From assembly GCA_024683255.1 (NCBI GenBank), contig JAIKYL010000039.1, positions 1 through 13,898 on the forward strand: DNA of 13,898 nucleotides, given 5' to 3'. Shown here in pieces: positions 1 through 8,113 of the stretch (the stretch's first letter is position 1; each line of letters starts with the position of its first letter). Source of the DNA: Bacteroidales bacterium. Its GTDB lineage: Bacteria; Bacteroidota; Bacteroidia; Bacteroidales; UBA932. The notes beneath the pieces were generated by a model, which saw only the letters and a list, made by a program, of their open reading frames with translations, ran no database searches and was not told where the DNA came from. Both the position numbers and the translations under genes were made by a program.

Positions 1-273
1 CTCTATCCCGAGGGTGTGGACACCATCAGCAAGCTCTATGAGGTTGCCGGCGGAGAAGCTGCCACCGTGGGCACTACCGTGGATCCTTCCGTAGTGGCCG
101 CCAATCCCACCATGATGACCGTCATCAGCGCCCTGGCGCTCGTTACCAACGTCATCGCCATCTGCTACATCATCGCCGTGTCCAAGAAGCGCCACATCAA
201 CCCGTACAAGGAAGATGTCTTCGTGGACCAGAAGTACTACAAGGACTCCATGGCCCGTGCCGATGTGAGCTAG
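1..273 (+). CDS. C-terminal fragment of a polytopic membrane protein, probably a transporter
   Basis: The reading frame is open from base 1 to a TAG at 271-273, so the gene starts before the window. The visible 90 residues contain a short soluble stretch (D-P-S-V-V region), then one clear membrane helix (from M-M-T-V-I-S-A-L to I-I-A-V-S), followed by a basic K-K-R-H and a roughly 30-residue hydrophilic tail with several Lys and Tyr. A last helix followed by positive residues and a cytoplasmic tail is typical of secondary transporters, but no family signature remains. A two-way terminator lies 18 bp beyond the stop. I cannot name the family; 'transporter' is an inference from topology only. 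Confidence 0.6.
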   Translation, partial: LYPEGVDTISKLYEVAGGEAATVGTTVDPSVVAANPTMMTVISALALVTNVIAICYIIAVSKKRHINPYKEDVFVDQKYYKDSMARADVS

Positions 274-290
274 CCGGCGTTTTGCTATTA

Positions 291-325
291 ATGAAAAAAC
301 CGTCCTTTCCGGACGGTTTTTTCAT
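291..325. terminator. Bidirectional intrinsic terminator between convergent genes
   Basis: A perfect 15-bp stem (291-305 with 311-325) closes a 5-nt loop TTTCC. The inner stem CCGTCC/GGACGG is flanked by six A on the left and six T on the right, so each strand gives a GC stem followed by a U tract. It lies between the plus-strand membrane protein gene ending at 273 and the minus-strand gene ending at 454, and can serve both. Confidence 0.9.
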
Positions 326-332
326 TTTCTCG

Positions 333-422
333 CAATCTTGGTCACGTTTTGGGCCGTTTTCATGACTTAGCTCGTCAGTAACGACAATCTTGGTCACGTT
401 TTGGGGCAAAAACGTGACTTAG
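333..422. repeat. Two-unit direct repeat with internal inverted repeat
   Basis: Unit 1 is 333-370 and unit 2 is 385-422, a period of 52 bp. The first 21 bases of each unit are identical (beginning CAATCTTGGTCACG) and the last ten differ at one position (CATGACTTAG and CGTGACTTAG). The seven bases between differ. In unit 2 the outer parts form a 10-bp hairpin, GTCACGTTTT (393-402) with AAAACGTGAC (409-418). In unit 1 only GTCA/TGAC is kept. It lies in the convergent intergenic region, suggesting a REP-like dispersed element or paired binding sites. Function is unknown. Confidence 0.75.
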
Positions 423-453
423 ACGGTAGAAGTGGGGGCCAATCGGCCGAAAA

Positions 454-1602
454 TTATATGAGACTCACCAGCAGGTAGAGGAAATGGGCGATGATGCCGG
501 CGCAGAGGCCCGCTATGGCGTGAGCGCCCAGGGCCTTGGAAATGCCCTTGCGGAAGCCCAGGGAGTCGAACATGGCGGTGTGGGTGGAGAGGAAGCCGCT
601 CCAGCACATGCCGATGGCGGTGAAGACGGCCACGGCGTTGCCGTCCAGGATGCCGGCGGCGTTAAAGGTGGGCAGAAGGCCCAGAGCAGCGCCCACGGCA
701 CCGAGGGCTGTCATGGGGAAGGCGATGAGTTCCATGCTGCTGAAGCCGAAGAGCCATTCAAACAGCCAGTGCACCTTGCCGGCCAGCCAGGGCAGCACCG
801 GAACGCCCTGCGAAGAGGCGCCGGTATAGCCTTCCGGACCCGGGCCGAAGGTGAGCAGGATCACGATGGTGGTGATGATGAGAACGCCCGGAATAATTTG
901 CAGACCCAGCTCTACACCGTTCTTGCCGCCGTCCAGGATGGCGTTGAGAAAACGCATGAAAATGCCGTCCTTCTGCTCCTTATCCTCTTCCTTAATCTCT
1001 TCTTCCACAGGCGTTTCCGCCGCTATCGGCGTATCCAGCTGCGGCCAGGTCTTCAGGAGCGAGCGCTGCATCAGGCGGGTAGAGATGATGGAACCGCAGA
1101 CGGCCCCAACCAGGCCCACGAGGGCTCCGGCCGTCTGGCCGTAGCTCATCATGGTGATGATGACCACGAAGCCCATGCCGAAAGCCGTGCCGAAGTTGGT
1201 GAGGGAATAGAGCTGGTATTTCTTGAAATACGAGGCGAACGTACGGTCTTTGCTGAGGGCGATGATGGCGGGGTTGTCCGACAGGAACGTCATCACGCCG
1301 CCCAGGGCCGCCACGCCGGGCAGATTATACAGCGGCTTCATCAAAGGCCGAAGGAGCTTCTCCAGCAGCGTAACCACGCCGAACTCCACAAAGAGTTTGG
1401 ACAGGGCACCCGTGATAACGGTAATGCCCATGAGGAAGAACACCGTATTGAGCAGCAGGTCGTGCGCGGTGTTCATAATGGTCTTGAGGAGGTTCTCGCT
1501 GCCCATCCGGCTGCCCAAAGCCCAACAGCAAAGGAGGAGGACGGTGAGGAAAACCACCGCCTCCACCAGGCTTCTGTTTTTGATTTTCAACTTTTTGCCC
1601 AT
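454..1602 (-). CDS. Polytopic membrane protein with nucleoside-recognition (Gate-type) domains, CD0519/CD1768-like
   Basis: This 382-aa protein has about eight to ten hydrophobic helices, including residues ~13-30, 47-67, 130-150, 155-175, 236-255 and the last 20 residues. A strongly charged linker (~195-212, rich in E and K) separates two homologous-looking halves. The glycine-rich stretches in each half (F-L-S-D-N-P-A-I and I-G-M-C-W-S-G-F-L-S-T-H) resemble the nucleoside-recognition/Gate membrane domain, also found in spore maturation proteins SpmA/SpmB and in a family annotated CD0519/CD1768. The substrate is not known for that family. The ATG at 1602 gives a basic N-terminus (G-K-K-L-K-I-K) before helix 1. 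It starts 51 bp after the htpG stop with no terminator between, so cotranscription with htpG is plausible. Family assignment is from recall of motifs. Confidence 0.7.
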   Translation of the reverse strand: MGKKLKIKNRSLVEAVVFLTVLLLCCWALGSRMGSENLLKTIMNTAHDLLLNTVFFLMGITVITGALSKLFVEFGVVTLLEKLLRPLMKPLYNLPGVAALGGVMTFLSDNPAIIALSKDRTFASYFKKYQLYSLTNFGTAFGMGFVVIITMMSYGQTAGALVGLVGAVCGSIISTRLMQRSLLKTWPQLDTPIAAETPVEEEIKEEDKEQKDGIFMRFLNAILDGGKNGVELGLQIIPGVLIITTIVILLTFGPGPEGYTGASSQGVPVLPWLAGKVHWLFEWLFGFSSMELIAFPMTALGAVGAALGLLPTFNAAGILDGNAVAVFTAIGMCWSGFLSTHTAMFDSLGFRKGISKALGAHAIAGLCAGIIAHFLYLLVSLI

Positions 1603-1653
1603 GGCCGACTTTCAATTCGGCACTAAGTTACGGCAAAATGTTGAAATAAGCAA

Positions 1654-3579
1654 TTATTTGAGGTATGCGTCGTTCACCACTTTCTGGCTGCGGGCAATGA
1701 AGTCGGAGAGGGCTTTGCCCTTTAGCATGCCGTTGGCCAGGAGGGCCAGGTCCACAATCTGGTGCAGCATCTCACAGCCATCGGCATAAGTCTTAAGCTC
1801 GGCCTTGTGCTCGTCGGACTTTACGTCGCCCGTGGGCTTGGCACCAACGATCTTGGCCACCAGCGGGTTCTCCAGGTTCACGGTGATGTTGTAGCTCTCC
1901 GGCATGGAGCCGTAGAAGTTCATTCCGCCGCCCAGGGCGCTCATTTCCCTGTATCGGCGCATGAATTCGTTCTGGGTGATGAGGATGGGCGCGGCGTTCT
2001 CTCCCAGATTGTCGCCCTGCACAAAGTAGTCGTTGCCCTCCGGCAGCACGGCCTTGAAGAGGTTCTCCAAGTCGTAACGCTCGTCTTCCTTCATCTCCGG
2101 CTTCACCTTGTCCTCCTTGGGGATGAGGTTCTCCACGGCGTCCGAATCCACGCGGGCAAAACGGGTGTCCGTGAGTTTCTGCTCCAGCAGGTTCACATAG
2201 TGGGAGTCCAGCTCGCAGTCCATCAGGAGCACGTCGTAGCCCTTGTTCTTGGCCGCTTCAATGTACGCGTACTGGTCCTCCACGTTGGTGGCATAGAGGT
2301 ATACCAGCTTCTTGTCTTTATCCGTTTGAGCGCTCTCCACGGCCGATTTGTACTCGTCGAAGGAGAAGTACTTGCCGTCCGTGTTCTTGAAGAGGGCGAA
2401 CTTGAGCGCCCGCTCGCAGAACTTCTCGTCGGAGAGCATGCCGTATTCTATGAAGAGCTTCAGATTGTCCCACTTGGCCTCCAGCTGGGCACGCTCGTCC
2501 TTGAAGATACCTTCCAGACGGTCGGCCACCTTCTTGGTGATGTAAGTGGAGATCTTCTTTACGGCTGCGTCGCTCTGCAGATAGGAACGGCTAACGTTAA
2601 GCGGGATGTCCGGGGAGTCGATTACACCGTGCAGCAGCGTCATGAAATCCGGCACGATGTTGTCCACATGGTCCGTCACAAACATCTGGTTGCAGTACAG
2701 GGAAATCTTGTTCCGCTCAATGGCCACGCGGTCCTTGAGCTTGGGGAAATACAGGATACCGGTGAGGTTGAAGGGGTAATCCACGTTCAGATGGATGTAG
2801 AACAGCGGCTCCTCGTTCATGGGGTACAGCGTGCGGTAGAAATTGAGGTAATCCTCTTCCTTGAGCTCGCTGGGCGCCTTTGTCCAGAGCGGTTCCACGG
2901 CGTTGATAATCTTGTCCTTATCCGTATCCACGTACTTGCCGTCCTTCCATTCCTGCTCCTTGCCGAAGACAATGGGAACGGGCATGAACTTGCAGTATTT
3001 CTGGAGGAGGCCCTCGATGCGGGACTTCTCTGCATACTCGGCCGAATCGTCATCCAGGTACAGGGTTATCACGGTGCCCCTGTCGGCCTTTTCAATCTCT
3101 TCCATCTCATAGGCCGGGGAGCCGTCGCAGCTCCATTTCACGGCCTTTGAGCCCTCCTTCCAGGAAAGGGTCTCGATGGTAACCTTCTTTGCCACCATGA
3201 AGGCGCTGTAAAAGCCCAGGCCGAAGTGGCCGATGATATTCTGGATCTGGTCCTTGTACTTCTCCAGGAACTCTCCGGCGCTGGAGAAGGCAATCTGGTT
3301 GATGTACTTGTCCACCTCATCGGCCGTCATGCCGATACCGTTATCGATGACCTTGAGGGTCTTCTCCTTGGGATCCAGTTCCAGGTGCACCTGCAGGTCC
3401 CCCAGCTCTTCCTTGCAGTCTCCGGAGGCCGCCAGGGCCTTCATTTTCTGCGTTGCGTCCACGGCGTTGGCCACCAGTTCCCTAAGGAAAATCTCATGGT
3501 CGCTGTACAAAAACTGCTTGATCACCGGGAAGATGTTCTCGGTGGTTACACCAATCTGACCTTTAGTTTGCTTTGCCAT
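1654..3579 (-). CDS. htpG: Molecular chaperone HtpG (bacterial Hsp90)
   Basis: The protein is 641 aa, in the usual HtpG range. It is a cytoplasmic ATP-dependent dimeric chaperone. The GHKL ATPase domain is intact: R-E-L-V-A-N-A-V-D-A near residues 33-42 with the catalytic Glu and Mg-binding Asn, D-N-G-I-G-M at ~79-84, and the lid/G-H-F-G-L-G-F-Y-S-A-F motif at ~117-127. The middle domain carries the conserved L-Y-F-P-K and S-R-S-Y-L-Q motifs, and a C-terminal dimerisation region follows. The ATG at 3579 gives the standard start M-A-K...G-Q-I-G-V-T-T-E-N. A candidate -7/-33 promoter lies at 3620-3653 on the minus strand, divergent from the next gene. The membrane protein gene downstream may share the transcript. 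Confidence 0.97.
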   Translation of the reverse strand: MAKQTKGQIGVTTENIFPVIKQFLYSDHEIFLRELVANAVDATQKMKALAASGDCKEELGDLQVHLELDPKEKTLKVIDNGIGMTADEVDKYINQIAFSSAGEFLEKYKDQIQNIIGHFGLGFYSAFMVAKKVTIETLSWKEGSKAVKWSCDGSPAYEMEEIEKADRGTVITLYLDDDSAEYAEKSRIEGLLQKYCKFMPVPIVFGKEQEWKDGKYVDTDKDKIINAVEPLWTKAPSELKEEDYLNFYRTLYPMNEEPLFYIHLNVDYPFNLTGILYFPKLKDRVAIERNKISLYCNQMFVTDHVDNIVPDFMTLLHGVIDSPDIPLNVSRSYLQSDAAVKKISTYITKKVADRLEGIFKDERAQLEAKWDNLKLFIEYGMLSDEKFCERALKFALFKNTDGKYFSFDEYKSAVESAQTDKDKKLVYLYATNVEDQYAYIEAAKNKGYDVLLMDCELDSHYVNLLEQKLTDTRFARVDSDAVENLIPKEDKVKPEMKEDERYDLENLFKAVLPEGNDYFVQGDNLGENAAPILITQNEFMRRYREMSALGGGMNFYGSMPESYNITVNLENPLVAKIVGAKPTGDVKSDEHKAELKTYADGCEMLHQIVDLALLANGMLKGKALSDFIARSQKVVNDAYLK

Positions 3580-3619
3580 AGTATATATTGTTTTATTTCT
3601 TTTCCGCCGGGAATTCAGT

Positions 3620-3653
3620 CAAATTATAAGCCAGGGCCTTTCCTGCTGACAAA
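3620..3653 (-). promoter_or_regulatory. Candidate htpG promoter (Bacteroidota type)
   Basis: Read on the minus strand, TTTG (3653-3650) is followed 21 bases later by TATAATTTG (3628-3620), close to the Bacteroidota pattern TTTG...TAnnTTTG but one base longer in the -7 box. It would place the start point near 3613, giving a leader of about 33 nt before htpG. The match is imperfect. Confidence 0.4.
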
Positions 3654-3666
3654 TTGGCAGAGGTAC

Positions 3667-3697
3667 TTGACAATAATAATGAAAAACCTTATCTTTG
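3667..3697 (+). promoter_or_regulatory. Promoter of the CarboxypepD_reg-like/GH95 operon
   Basis: TTG at 3667-3669 and TATCTTTG at 3690-3697 are separated by exactly 20 bases. This is a perfect fit to the Bacteroidota primary-sigma consensus (TTG, then TAnnTTTG). The predicted transcription start near 3704 supports the ATG at 3719 as start codon and excludes the longer frame beginning with TTG at 3695. Confidence 0.8.
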
Positions 3698-3718
3698 AGG
3701 AGAGTAAAACGAACTGCC

Positions 3719-4969
3719 ATGAAAGCGCTCAATATTAACAGGTTCCTGGCCGTCCTCGCAGGGCTCCTCCTTGGGACTTTCGGCCTTTATGCCCAGACGG
3801 ATTCCGTCCGGCTGGGATACACCGTCCGGGGCAACGTGGTAGATGCCCTTTCCGGAAAGGTGCTGGAGTCCGTCCACGTGTCCATCCCGGAACGGCATTA
3901 TGCAACCGTTACCAATGCAGACGGAGATTTTGTTATCAAGAGCGATAGCCGCATCGGTACCCTGGTCTTTTCCTATGTGGGCTATAAAACCGTCTATCAG
4001 CGCGTTGGGGACGGAGATATGAAGGTGAGAATGACCCCGGAGACGCTCCAACTGGCTGAAGCCATGATCATATCGGCCGATCCGCTGGAGGTGGTCCGCT
4101 CGGCCATCTACAAGATTCCGGAGAACTACAGTTCCAAGCCGGAACTGCTGGAGTGCTTCTATCGGGAGACCATCCGCAAGGGTTCGCGCTACACGTACAT
4201 TTCGGAGGCTGTGGCGCGCATGTATAAGAATTCCTACAAGGGAAGCCTGGCGGCCGACAGGACGGCGCTGGAAAAGAGCCGCGTGCTCCTTAGCCAGCGG
4301 AAGCGGGATACCCTCAGCATCAAGGTGCAGGGCGGTCCCACGCTGGCCATGACCTTCGACCTGGTTAAGAACCGGGACCTGCTCCTCAACGAGAGGGACA
4401 TGGACAATTATTACTTCGAGATGGAAACGCCCACCTACATTGAGGACAGGCCTCAGTTCGTGATAAGCATCCATCCCGTCAGAGCCCAGGACCATGAATA
4501 TGCCATGTATTCCGGTACGCTTTACATAGACACGGAATGGCTTTCCTTCACCCGGATAGAACTGTCCCTGGACGTAAGTGACAAGGCCAAGGCCACCCGT
4601 ATGATGCTGGTTAGAAAGCCCCTCACCCTGCGCTTTACGCCCCGGGAAGTCTCTCTGCTGGTCACCTACCGGAAAGGAGAGGACGGCAAATTCCGCCTGG
4701 GCTATTTCCGCTCCACCATGCGCTTTGGCTGCGACTGGAGAAGACGTCTCTTCCAGACCAATTACACCGCAGTGAATGAACTGGTTATCACAGACTTGCG
4801 GGAACCGGCCACGCCCATTGACCGCAAGGATATCTTCCGGACAAGCGACATAATGAACGACAAGGCCACAGAATTCCTGGATCCGGATTTCTGGGAGGAC
4901 TACAATATAATTGAACCGTCCGAAAGCTTGGAACACGCTATCGGACGGCTAAAAAAGCAGATTAAATAA
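3719..4969 (+). CDS. Secreted CarboxypepD_reg-like domain protein
   Basis: The protein is 416 aa from ATG 3719, chosen because it follows a consensus promoter and starts directly with a signal peptide (basic M-K-A-L-N-I-N-R, hydrophobic core, A-Q cleavage region near residue 26). After it comes a ~75-residue carboxypeptidase-regulatory-like beta-sandwich (V-R-G-N-V-V-D through F-S-Y-V-G-Y-K-T), the domain that also opens SusC/TonB-dependent receptors. The remaining ~300 residues form a conserved Bacteroidota extension with R-E-T-I-R-K-G and beta-rich segments, but no plug or barrel, so it is not itself a receptor. The stop is 6 bp before the GH95 start, so the two are almost surely cotranscribed and both exported to the envelope. 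The precise role is unknown. Confidence 0.85.
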   Translation: MKALNINRFLAVLAGLLLGTFGLYAQTDSVRLGYTVRGNVVDALSGKVLESVHVSIPERHYATVTNADGDFVIKSDSRIGTLVFSYVGYKTVYQRVGDGDMKVRMTPETLQLAEAMIISADPLEVVRSAIYKIPENYSSKPELLECFYRETIRKGSRYTYISEAVARMYKNSYKGSLAADRTALEKSRVLLSQRKRDTLSIKVQGGPTLAMTFDLVKNRDLLLNERDMDNYYFEMETPTYIEDRPQFVISIHPVRAQDHEYAMYSGTLYIDTEWLSFTRIELSLDVSDKAKATRMMLVRKPLTLRFTPREVSLLVTYRKGEDGKFRLGYFRSTMRFGCDWRRRLFQTNYTAVNELVITDLREPATPIDRKDIFRTSDIMNDKATEFLDPDFWEDYNIIEPSESLEHAIGRLKKQIK

Positions 4970-4975
4970 TAATCC

Positions 4976-7342
4976 ATGAAAAAGATTCCGTTTCTCTTAT
5001 GCCTCATTCTGACGGCATTAGTTTCCTGTTCCCAATCCGCCACTCCCTCCAGCCGGGAGATGGTCCTGTGGTACGATGAACCCGCCGGCGAAGTGTGGCT
5101 GGACGGCCTTTTCATCGGCAACGGTTACATGGGCGGCAATGTGTTTGGAAGGGTTGAAAATGAGCGGATTGCGCTCAACGAATCCACTTTCTGGTCCGGT
5201 CGGCCCCACGACTACAACGATCCGGAGGCCCACAACTACTATGACCAGATCAAGCAGCTCATGTATGAGAAAAAGTACAAGGAGGCGGAGAAACTGGTGG
5301 ATGAACATTTCTACGGAAAACCCGCCAACCAGCAGACCTATGTGCCGGTGGGAGACCTGCTGCTGGATTTCCAGAAAGGAGAAGAAGTTAAGGACTACTA
5401 CCGGGAACTGGACATGGAAACGGGCATAGTGACGGTGCACTATACCCAGGACGGCGTAAAGATGACCCGCGAGGTGTTCATGTCCTATCCGGACCATGTG
5501 ATGGTAATGAAGGTATCGGCCGATAAACCCGGCAGCGTGAATGTGGAAGCCAGGCTCCAGAGCCCCTTCCGGCGGAAGATTGCCGCTCAGGGGAACCGCC
5601 TCACCATGAACGGCACCTGGAGCTATCTCCCCACCCGCATCTTCGACCTCATTGCCAAGGTGGAAGGCGACGGAATGAGCTTCCAGACGGATGTGGTGGC
5701 CCTTCCGGAGAAGGGAAAGCTGGAGGCCACGGATTCCAGCCTGGTGGTTAGCGGCGCCAACTCCGTAACGTTCGTGCTCACCATAGCCACGGACTTTGTG
5801 AATTACAAGGACATCAGCGGAGATCCATCGGCCCGCTGCGAAAAGATTCTGGCCGATGTGAAGGGTAAGAATTATAAGCAGCTCAAAGCCACGCACCTGA
5901 AGGATTTCTCCGGCCTCATGAGCCGGGTGCACCTCACCGTGGGAGACGGCGCGGAGAATGCCAAGCCCACCAATGTGCGCGTTGCGGCCCTCAAGCAGGG
6001 AGAGCCGGATTCGGACCTGCAGGCCAAGCTCTTCCAGTTCGGCCGGTATATTACGGTTTCCAGCAGCCGGGAAGGCAGCGAACCCAGCAACCTCCAGGGC
6101 CGATGGAGCCAGGATCTCCTCCCCAACTGGGGCAGCAAATATACGCTCAACGTTAACACGGAAATGAACTATTGGCCCTCCGAGGTAACCAATCTCTCCG
6201 AATGCACCGCTCCCCTGTTCCACCTGCTGGAAGACCTGGCGGAGAACGGCGCGGAGACGGCCAGACTTTATTACGATGCCGACGGCTGGGTATCCCACCA
6301 CAACACGGACCTCTGGAGAGGAACGGCGCCCGTGGACGCCGCCCGCTACGGCATGTGGCCGATGAGCGGCGTATGGCTCTGCCAGCACGTCTGGGAGCAC
6401 TATCTGTTCACGGAAGACCTGGACTTCCTCCGGAAGTATTATCCCATCATGAAGGGAGCCGCAGAGTTCCTCCTGGACATCCTGGAGGAGAATCCCAACT
6501 ACGGATACCTCACCATCCCCTTCTCCATGTCCCCGGAACAGGGCTATTTCATTGACGGCAATCCGGAAGAGATGTTCCTGGCACCTTCAACCACCATGGA
6601 CAACGCCTTAATCCGTGACCTCTTCCCGCACCTCATTGAAGCATCCAAACTCCTGGGCGTGGACAGTGACTTCAGCGAAAAGCTGGCCGATGTCCTGGAG
6701 AAGATTCCGCCTTACATGATTGGCGAAAACGGCATGCTGCAAGGCTGGATTGAGGATTGGACCCGCGGACGGGAGAACCACAACTGGTCCGGCACCTTCG
6801 GCCTGTATCCTGGCAATTCCATCACCCTCAGGGGAACGCCGGAACTGGCCAAGGCCGTGGAAACCTGGCTGGAGCCGCGTCCGGTTACGGTTTTCTGGAA
6901 CAGCGCCATTGACATCTGCCAGTGGGCCCGTCTGGAGAACGGAGAGAAGACGGACGAGATTCTCCGGAAGATCTTCATGACCCCTCCCGGCCGACGCCGT
7001 TTTGGCCCCAGCGGCTTTGGCAACAACCTGCATTTCTCCGGTTCCAACCAGTCGGACATCAACTTCGGCCTCACGGCTGCCATGGCGGAAAGCCTGCTGC
7101 AGAGCCATGCGGGAGAGATTTCCATCCTGCCTGCGCTTCCTGTAAGCTGGAAAGACGGCTCCGTGAGCGGCCTCAAAGCCCGGGGCGGCTATGAGGTTAG
7201 CATCAGCTGGGCCGATGGAAAGATGACCTCCTGCGAGATCAAATCCCTGCTGGGCCATCCGTTTACGGTCCGTTATGCCGGCAAGACCAAAGATTTCACT
7301 TTGGCCGCCGGTAAATCTGTTAAGCTGGGTCCGGAGCTTTAA
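4976..7342 (+). CDS. GH95-family glycoside hydrolase lipoprotein (divergent alpha-L-fucosidase-like)
   Basis: The 788-aa length is normal for GH95. The N-terminus has a lipoprotein signal with lipobox L-V-S-C (Cys18). No acidic export signal follows the Cys, so a periplasm-facing anchor is likelier than surface exposure. GH95 signatures run in order: L-W-Y-D-E-P-A (~31), I-A-L-N-E-S-T-F-W-S-G, Y-V-P-V-G-D-L, L-N-V-N-T-E-M-N-Y-W-P (N392, N394), T-T-M-D-N-A-L-I-R-D-L-F, G-L-Y-P-G (609-613), Q-S-D-I-N-F-G (D694) and L-L-Q-S-H-A-G-E-I. The family hydrolyses alpha-L-fucosides or alpha-L-galactosides. Oddities: the usual L-Q-E-W is L-Q-G-W here (G590), and the usual H-R-H-x-S-H-L block is N-H-N-W-S-G-T (601-607). 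The pocket therefore differs from classical members and substrate is uncertain. It is second in a two-gene operon. Confidence 0.9.
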   Translation: MKKIPFLLCLILTALVSCSQSATPSSREMVLWYDEPAGEVWLDGLFIGNGYMGGNVFGRVENERIALNESTFWSGRPHDYNDPEAHNYYDQIKQLMYEKKYKEAEKLVDEHFYGKPANQQTYVPVGDLLLDFQKGEEVKDYYRELDMETGIVTVHYTQDGVKMTREVFMSYPDHVMVMKVSADKPGSVNVEARLQSPFRRKIAAQGNRLTMNGTWSYLPTRIFDLIAKVEGDGMSFQTDVVALPEKGKLEATDSSLVVSGANSVTFVLTIATDFVNYKDISGDPSARCEKILADVKGKNYKQLKATHLKDFSGLMSRVHLTVGDGAENAKPTNVRVAALKQGEPDSDLQAKLFQFGRYITVSSSREGSEPSNLQGRWSQDLLPNWGSKYTLNVNTEMNYWPSEVTNLSECTAPLFHLLEDLAENGAETARLYYDADGWVSHHNTDLWRGTAPVDAARYGMWPMSGVWLCQHVWEHYLFTEDLDFLRKYYPIMKGAAEFLLDILEENPNYGYLTIPFSMSPEQGYFIDGNPEEMFLAPSTTMDNALIRDLFPHLIEASKLLGVDSDFSEKLADVLEKIPPYMIGENGMLQGWIEDWTRGRENHNWSGTFGLYPGNSITLRGTPELAKAVETWLEPRPVTVFWNSAIDICQWARLENGEKTDEILRKIFMTPPGRRRFGPSGFGNNLHFSGSNQSDINFGLTAAMAESLLQSHAGEISILPALPVSWKDGSVSGLKARGGYEVSISWADGKMTSCEIKSLLGHPFTVRYAGKTKDFTLAAGKSVKLGPEL

Positions 7343-7347
7343 CGGCC

Positions 7348-7938
7348 TTATCGGCCAATAAGCTGTAAGAATTCGTTCCTTGTCCTGGCGTCCCGGAGGA
7401 AGGCGCCGGAGAAGGCCGATGTGGTGGTGATGGCGTTGGACTTCTGCACGCCGCGCATGGACATGCAGGTGTGCATGGCTTCAATGACCACGGCAACGCC
7501 CAGCGGCTTCAGAGATTCCTGGATGCAGTCCCGGATCTGTTCCGTGAGGCGCTCCTGCACCTGCAGGCGGCGGGCATAAGTCTCTACCACGCGGGCCACT
7601 TTGCTGAGGCCCGTGATTTTACCGTCCGGGATATACGCCACATGTGCCTTGCCGATGAAGGGCAGCATGTGATGCTCGCACAGGGAGAACAGTTCAATGT
7701 CCTTCACAATGACCATATGGTCGTACGGCTCCTCGAAGAGGGCGCTCTTCACAATTACCTCTCCGTCCTGGAAATAGCCCTGGGTGAGGAACTGCATGGC
7801 CTTGGCCACGCGTTCCGGAGTCTTCTGCAGGCCTTCCCGGTCCGTATCCTCTCCCAGCAGCTTAAGGATGGCCTTGATGTGCCCCGCAAGCTCCCGGGTG
7901 GTGTTTTCGTCGTATTCTTCAATCTTTCTGTATGCCAT
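7348..7938 (-). CDS. folE: GTP cyclohydrolase I (FolE)
   Basis: This 196-aa protein converts GTP to 7,8-dihydroneopterin triphosphate, the first step of folate (and queuosine precursor) synthesis, in the cytoplasm. Zinc ligands are visible as C87 and H90 in [10 protein letters not shown], and C158 in H-T-C-M-S-M-R-G-V. The G-L-S-K-V-A-R-V-V motif and the C-terminal T-R-x-E-F-L end are also present. I chose ATG 7938 (M-A-Y-R-K-I-E-E) over the in-frame ATG at 7965. The upstream one would add nine atypical residues and would sit only about 6 nt after the transcription start implied by the -7 box at 7979-7986. The stop lies 5 bp from that of the convergent GH95 gene, with no obvious terminator between. 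Confidence 0.96.
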   Translation of the reverse strand: MAYRKIEEYDENTTRELAGHIKAILKLLGEDTDREGLQKTPERVAKAMQFLTQGYFQDGEVIVKSALFEEPYDHMVIVKDIELFSLCEHHMLPFIGKAHVAYIPDGKITGLSKVARVVETYARRLQVQERLTEQIRDCIQESLKPLGVAVVIEAMHTCMSMRGVQKSNAITTTSAFSGAFLRDARTRNEFLQLIGR

Positions 7939-7978
7939 GGTCTGTTCTTTGTAGCGATGCCGCATTAAAAATAGTGTG

Positions 7979-7986
7979 CAAAATTA
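7979..7986 (-). promoter_or_regulatory. folE -7 promoter element
   Basis: On the minus strand the sequence reads TAATTTTG, a perfect match to TAnnTTTG, about 40 bases before the chosen folE ATG. No TTG is found at the expected -33 position. Confidence 0.55.
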
Positions 7987-8018
7987 ACGAAAAAAAATCA
8001 TTCTATTGTTTTTTTTTC

Positions 8019-8026
8019 TATCTTTG
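8019..8026 (+). promoter_or_regulatory. -7 promoter element of the DUF2795-like gene
   Basis: TATCTTTG matches TAnnTTTG exactly and follows a long T tract. No TTG at the right spacing. The start point would be near 8033, so the hairpin at 8035-8052 would form the extreme 5' end of the mRNA. Confidence 0.6.
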
Positions 8027-8034
8027 CAGCCCCA

Positions 8035-8052
8035 AACGGAGGACGCTCCGTT
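8035..8052 (+). promoter_or_regulatory. 5' leader hairpin
   Basis: AACGGAG (8035-8041), loop GACG, CTCCGTT (8046-8052) is a perfect 7-bp stem about two bases after the predicted transcription start. There is no T tract of terminator type after it. It may protect the 5' end or bind a regulator. Confidence 0.5.
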
Positions 8053-8072
8053 AAAAGTCAAGATAAAAGCTT

Positions 8073-8096
8073 GATTATTAACAAGATTATTAACAA
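8073..8096 (+). repeat. Tandem 12-bp repeat in the leader
   Basis: GATTATTAACAA occurs twice head to tail (8073-8084 and 8085-8096), 17 bases before the start codon of the DUF2795-like gene. The unit is AT-rich and lies in the untranslated leader. Confidence 0.85.
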
Positions 8097-8113
8097 TTAG
8101 AACACTATAGACT

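Noticed and set aside
333..422. Possible CRISPR array
   Set aside because: Only two units, with an imperfect second half, an internal 7-bp variable part and no cas genes; it is better described as a paired repeat.
484..1626. Long plus-strand open frame opposite the membrane protein gene
   Set aside because: It is a GC-rich shadow of the minus-strand gene; its protein is rich in H, G, A and R with no domain, and the minus-strand product has clear membrane helices.
1762..3150. Long plus-strand open frame opposite htpG
   Set aside because: htpG is unmistakable on the other strand; this frame is the antisense shadow produced by its codon bias.
3689..4936. Long minus-strand open frame opposite the CarboxypepD_reg-like gene
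   Set aside because: The plus-strand gene has a consensus promoter, signal peptide and known domain; the antisense frame has none.
5018..6400. Long minus-strand open frame opposite the GH95 gene
   Set aside because: GH95 motifs run the full length on the plus strand; the antisense product is compositionally odd and unrecognisable.
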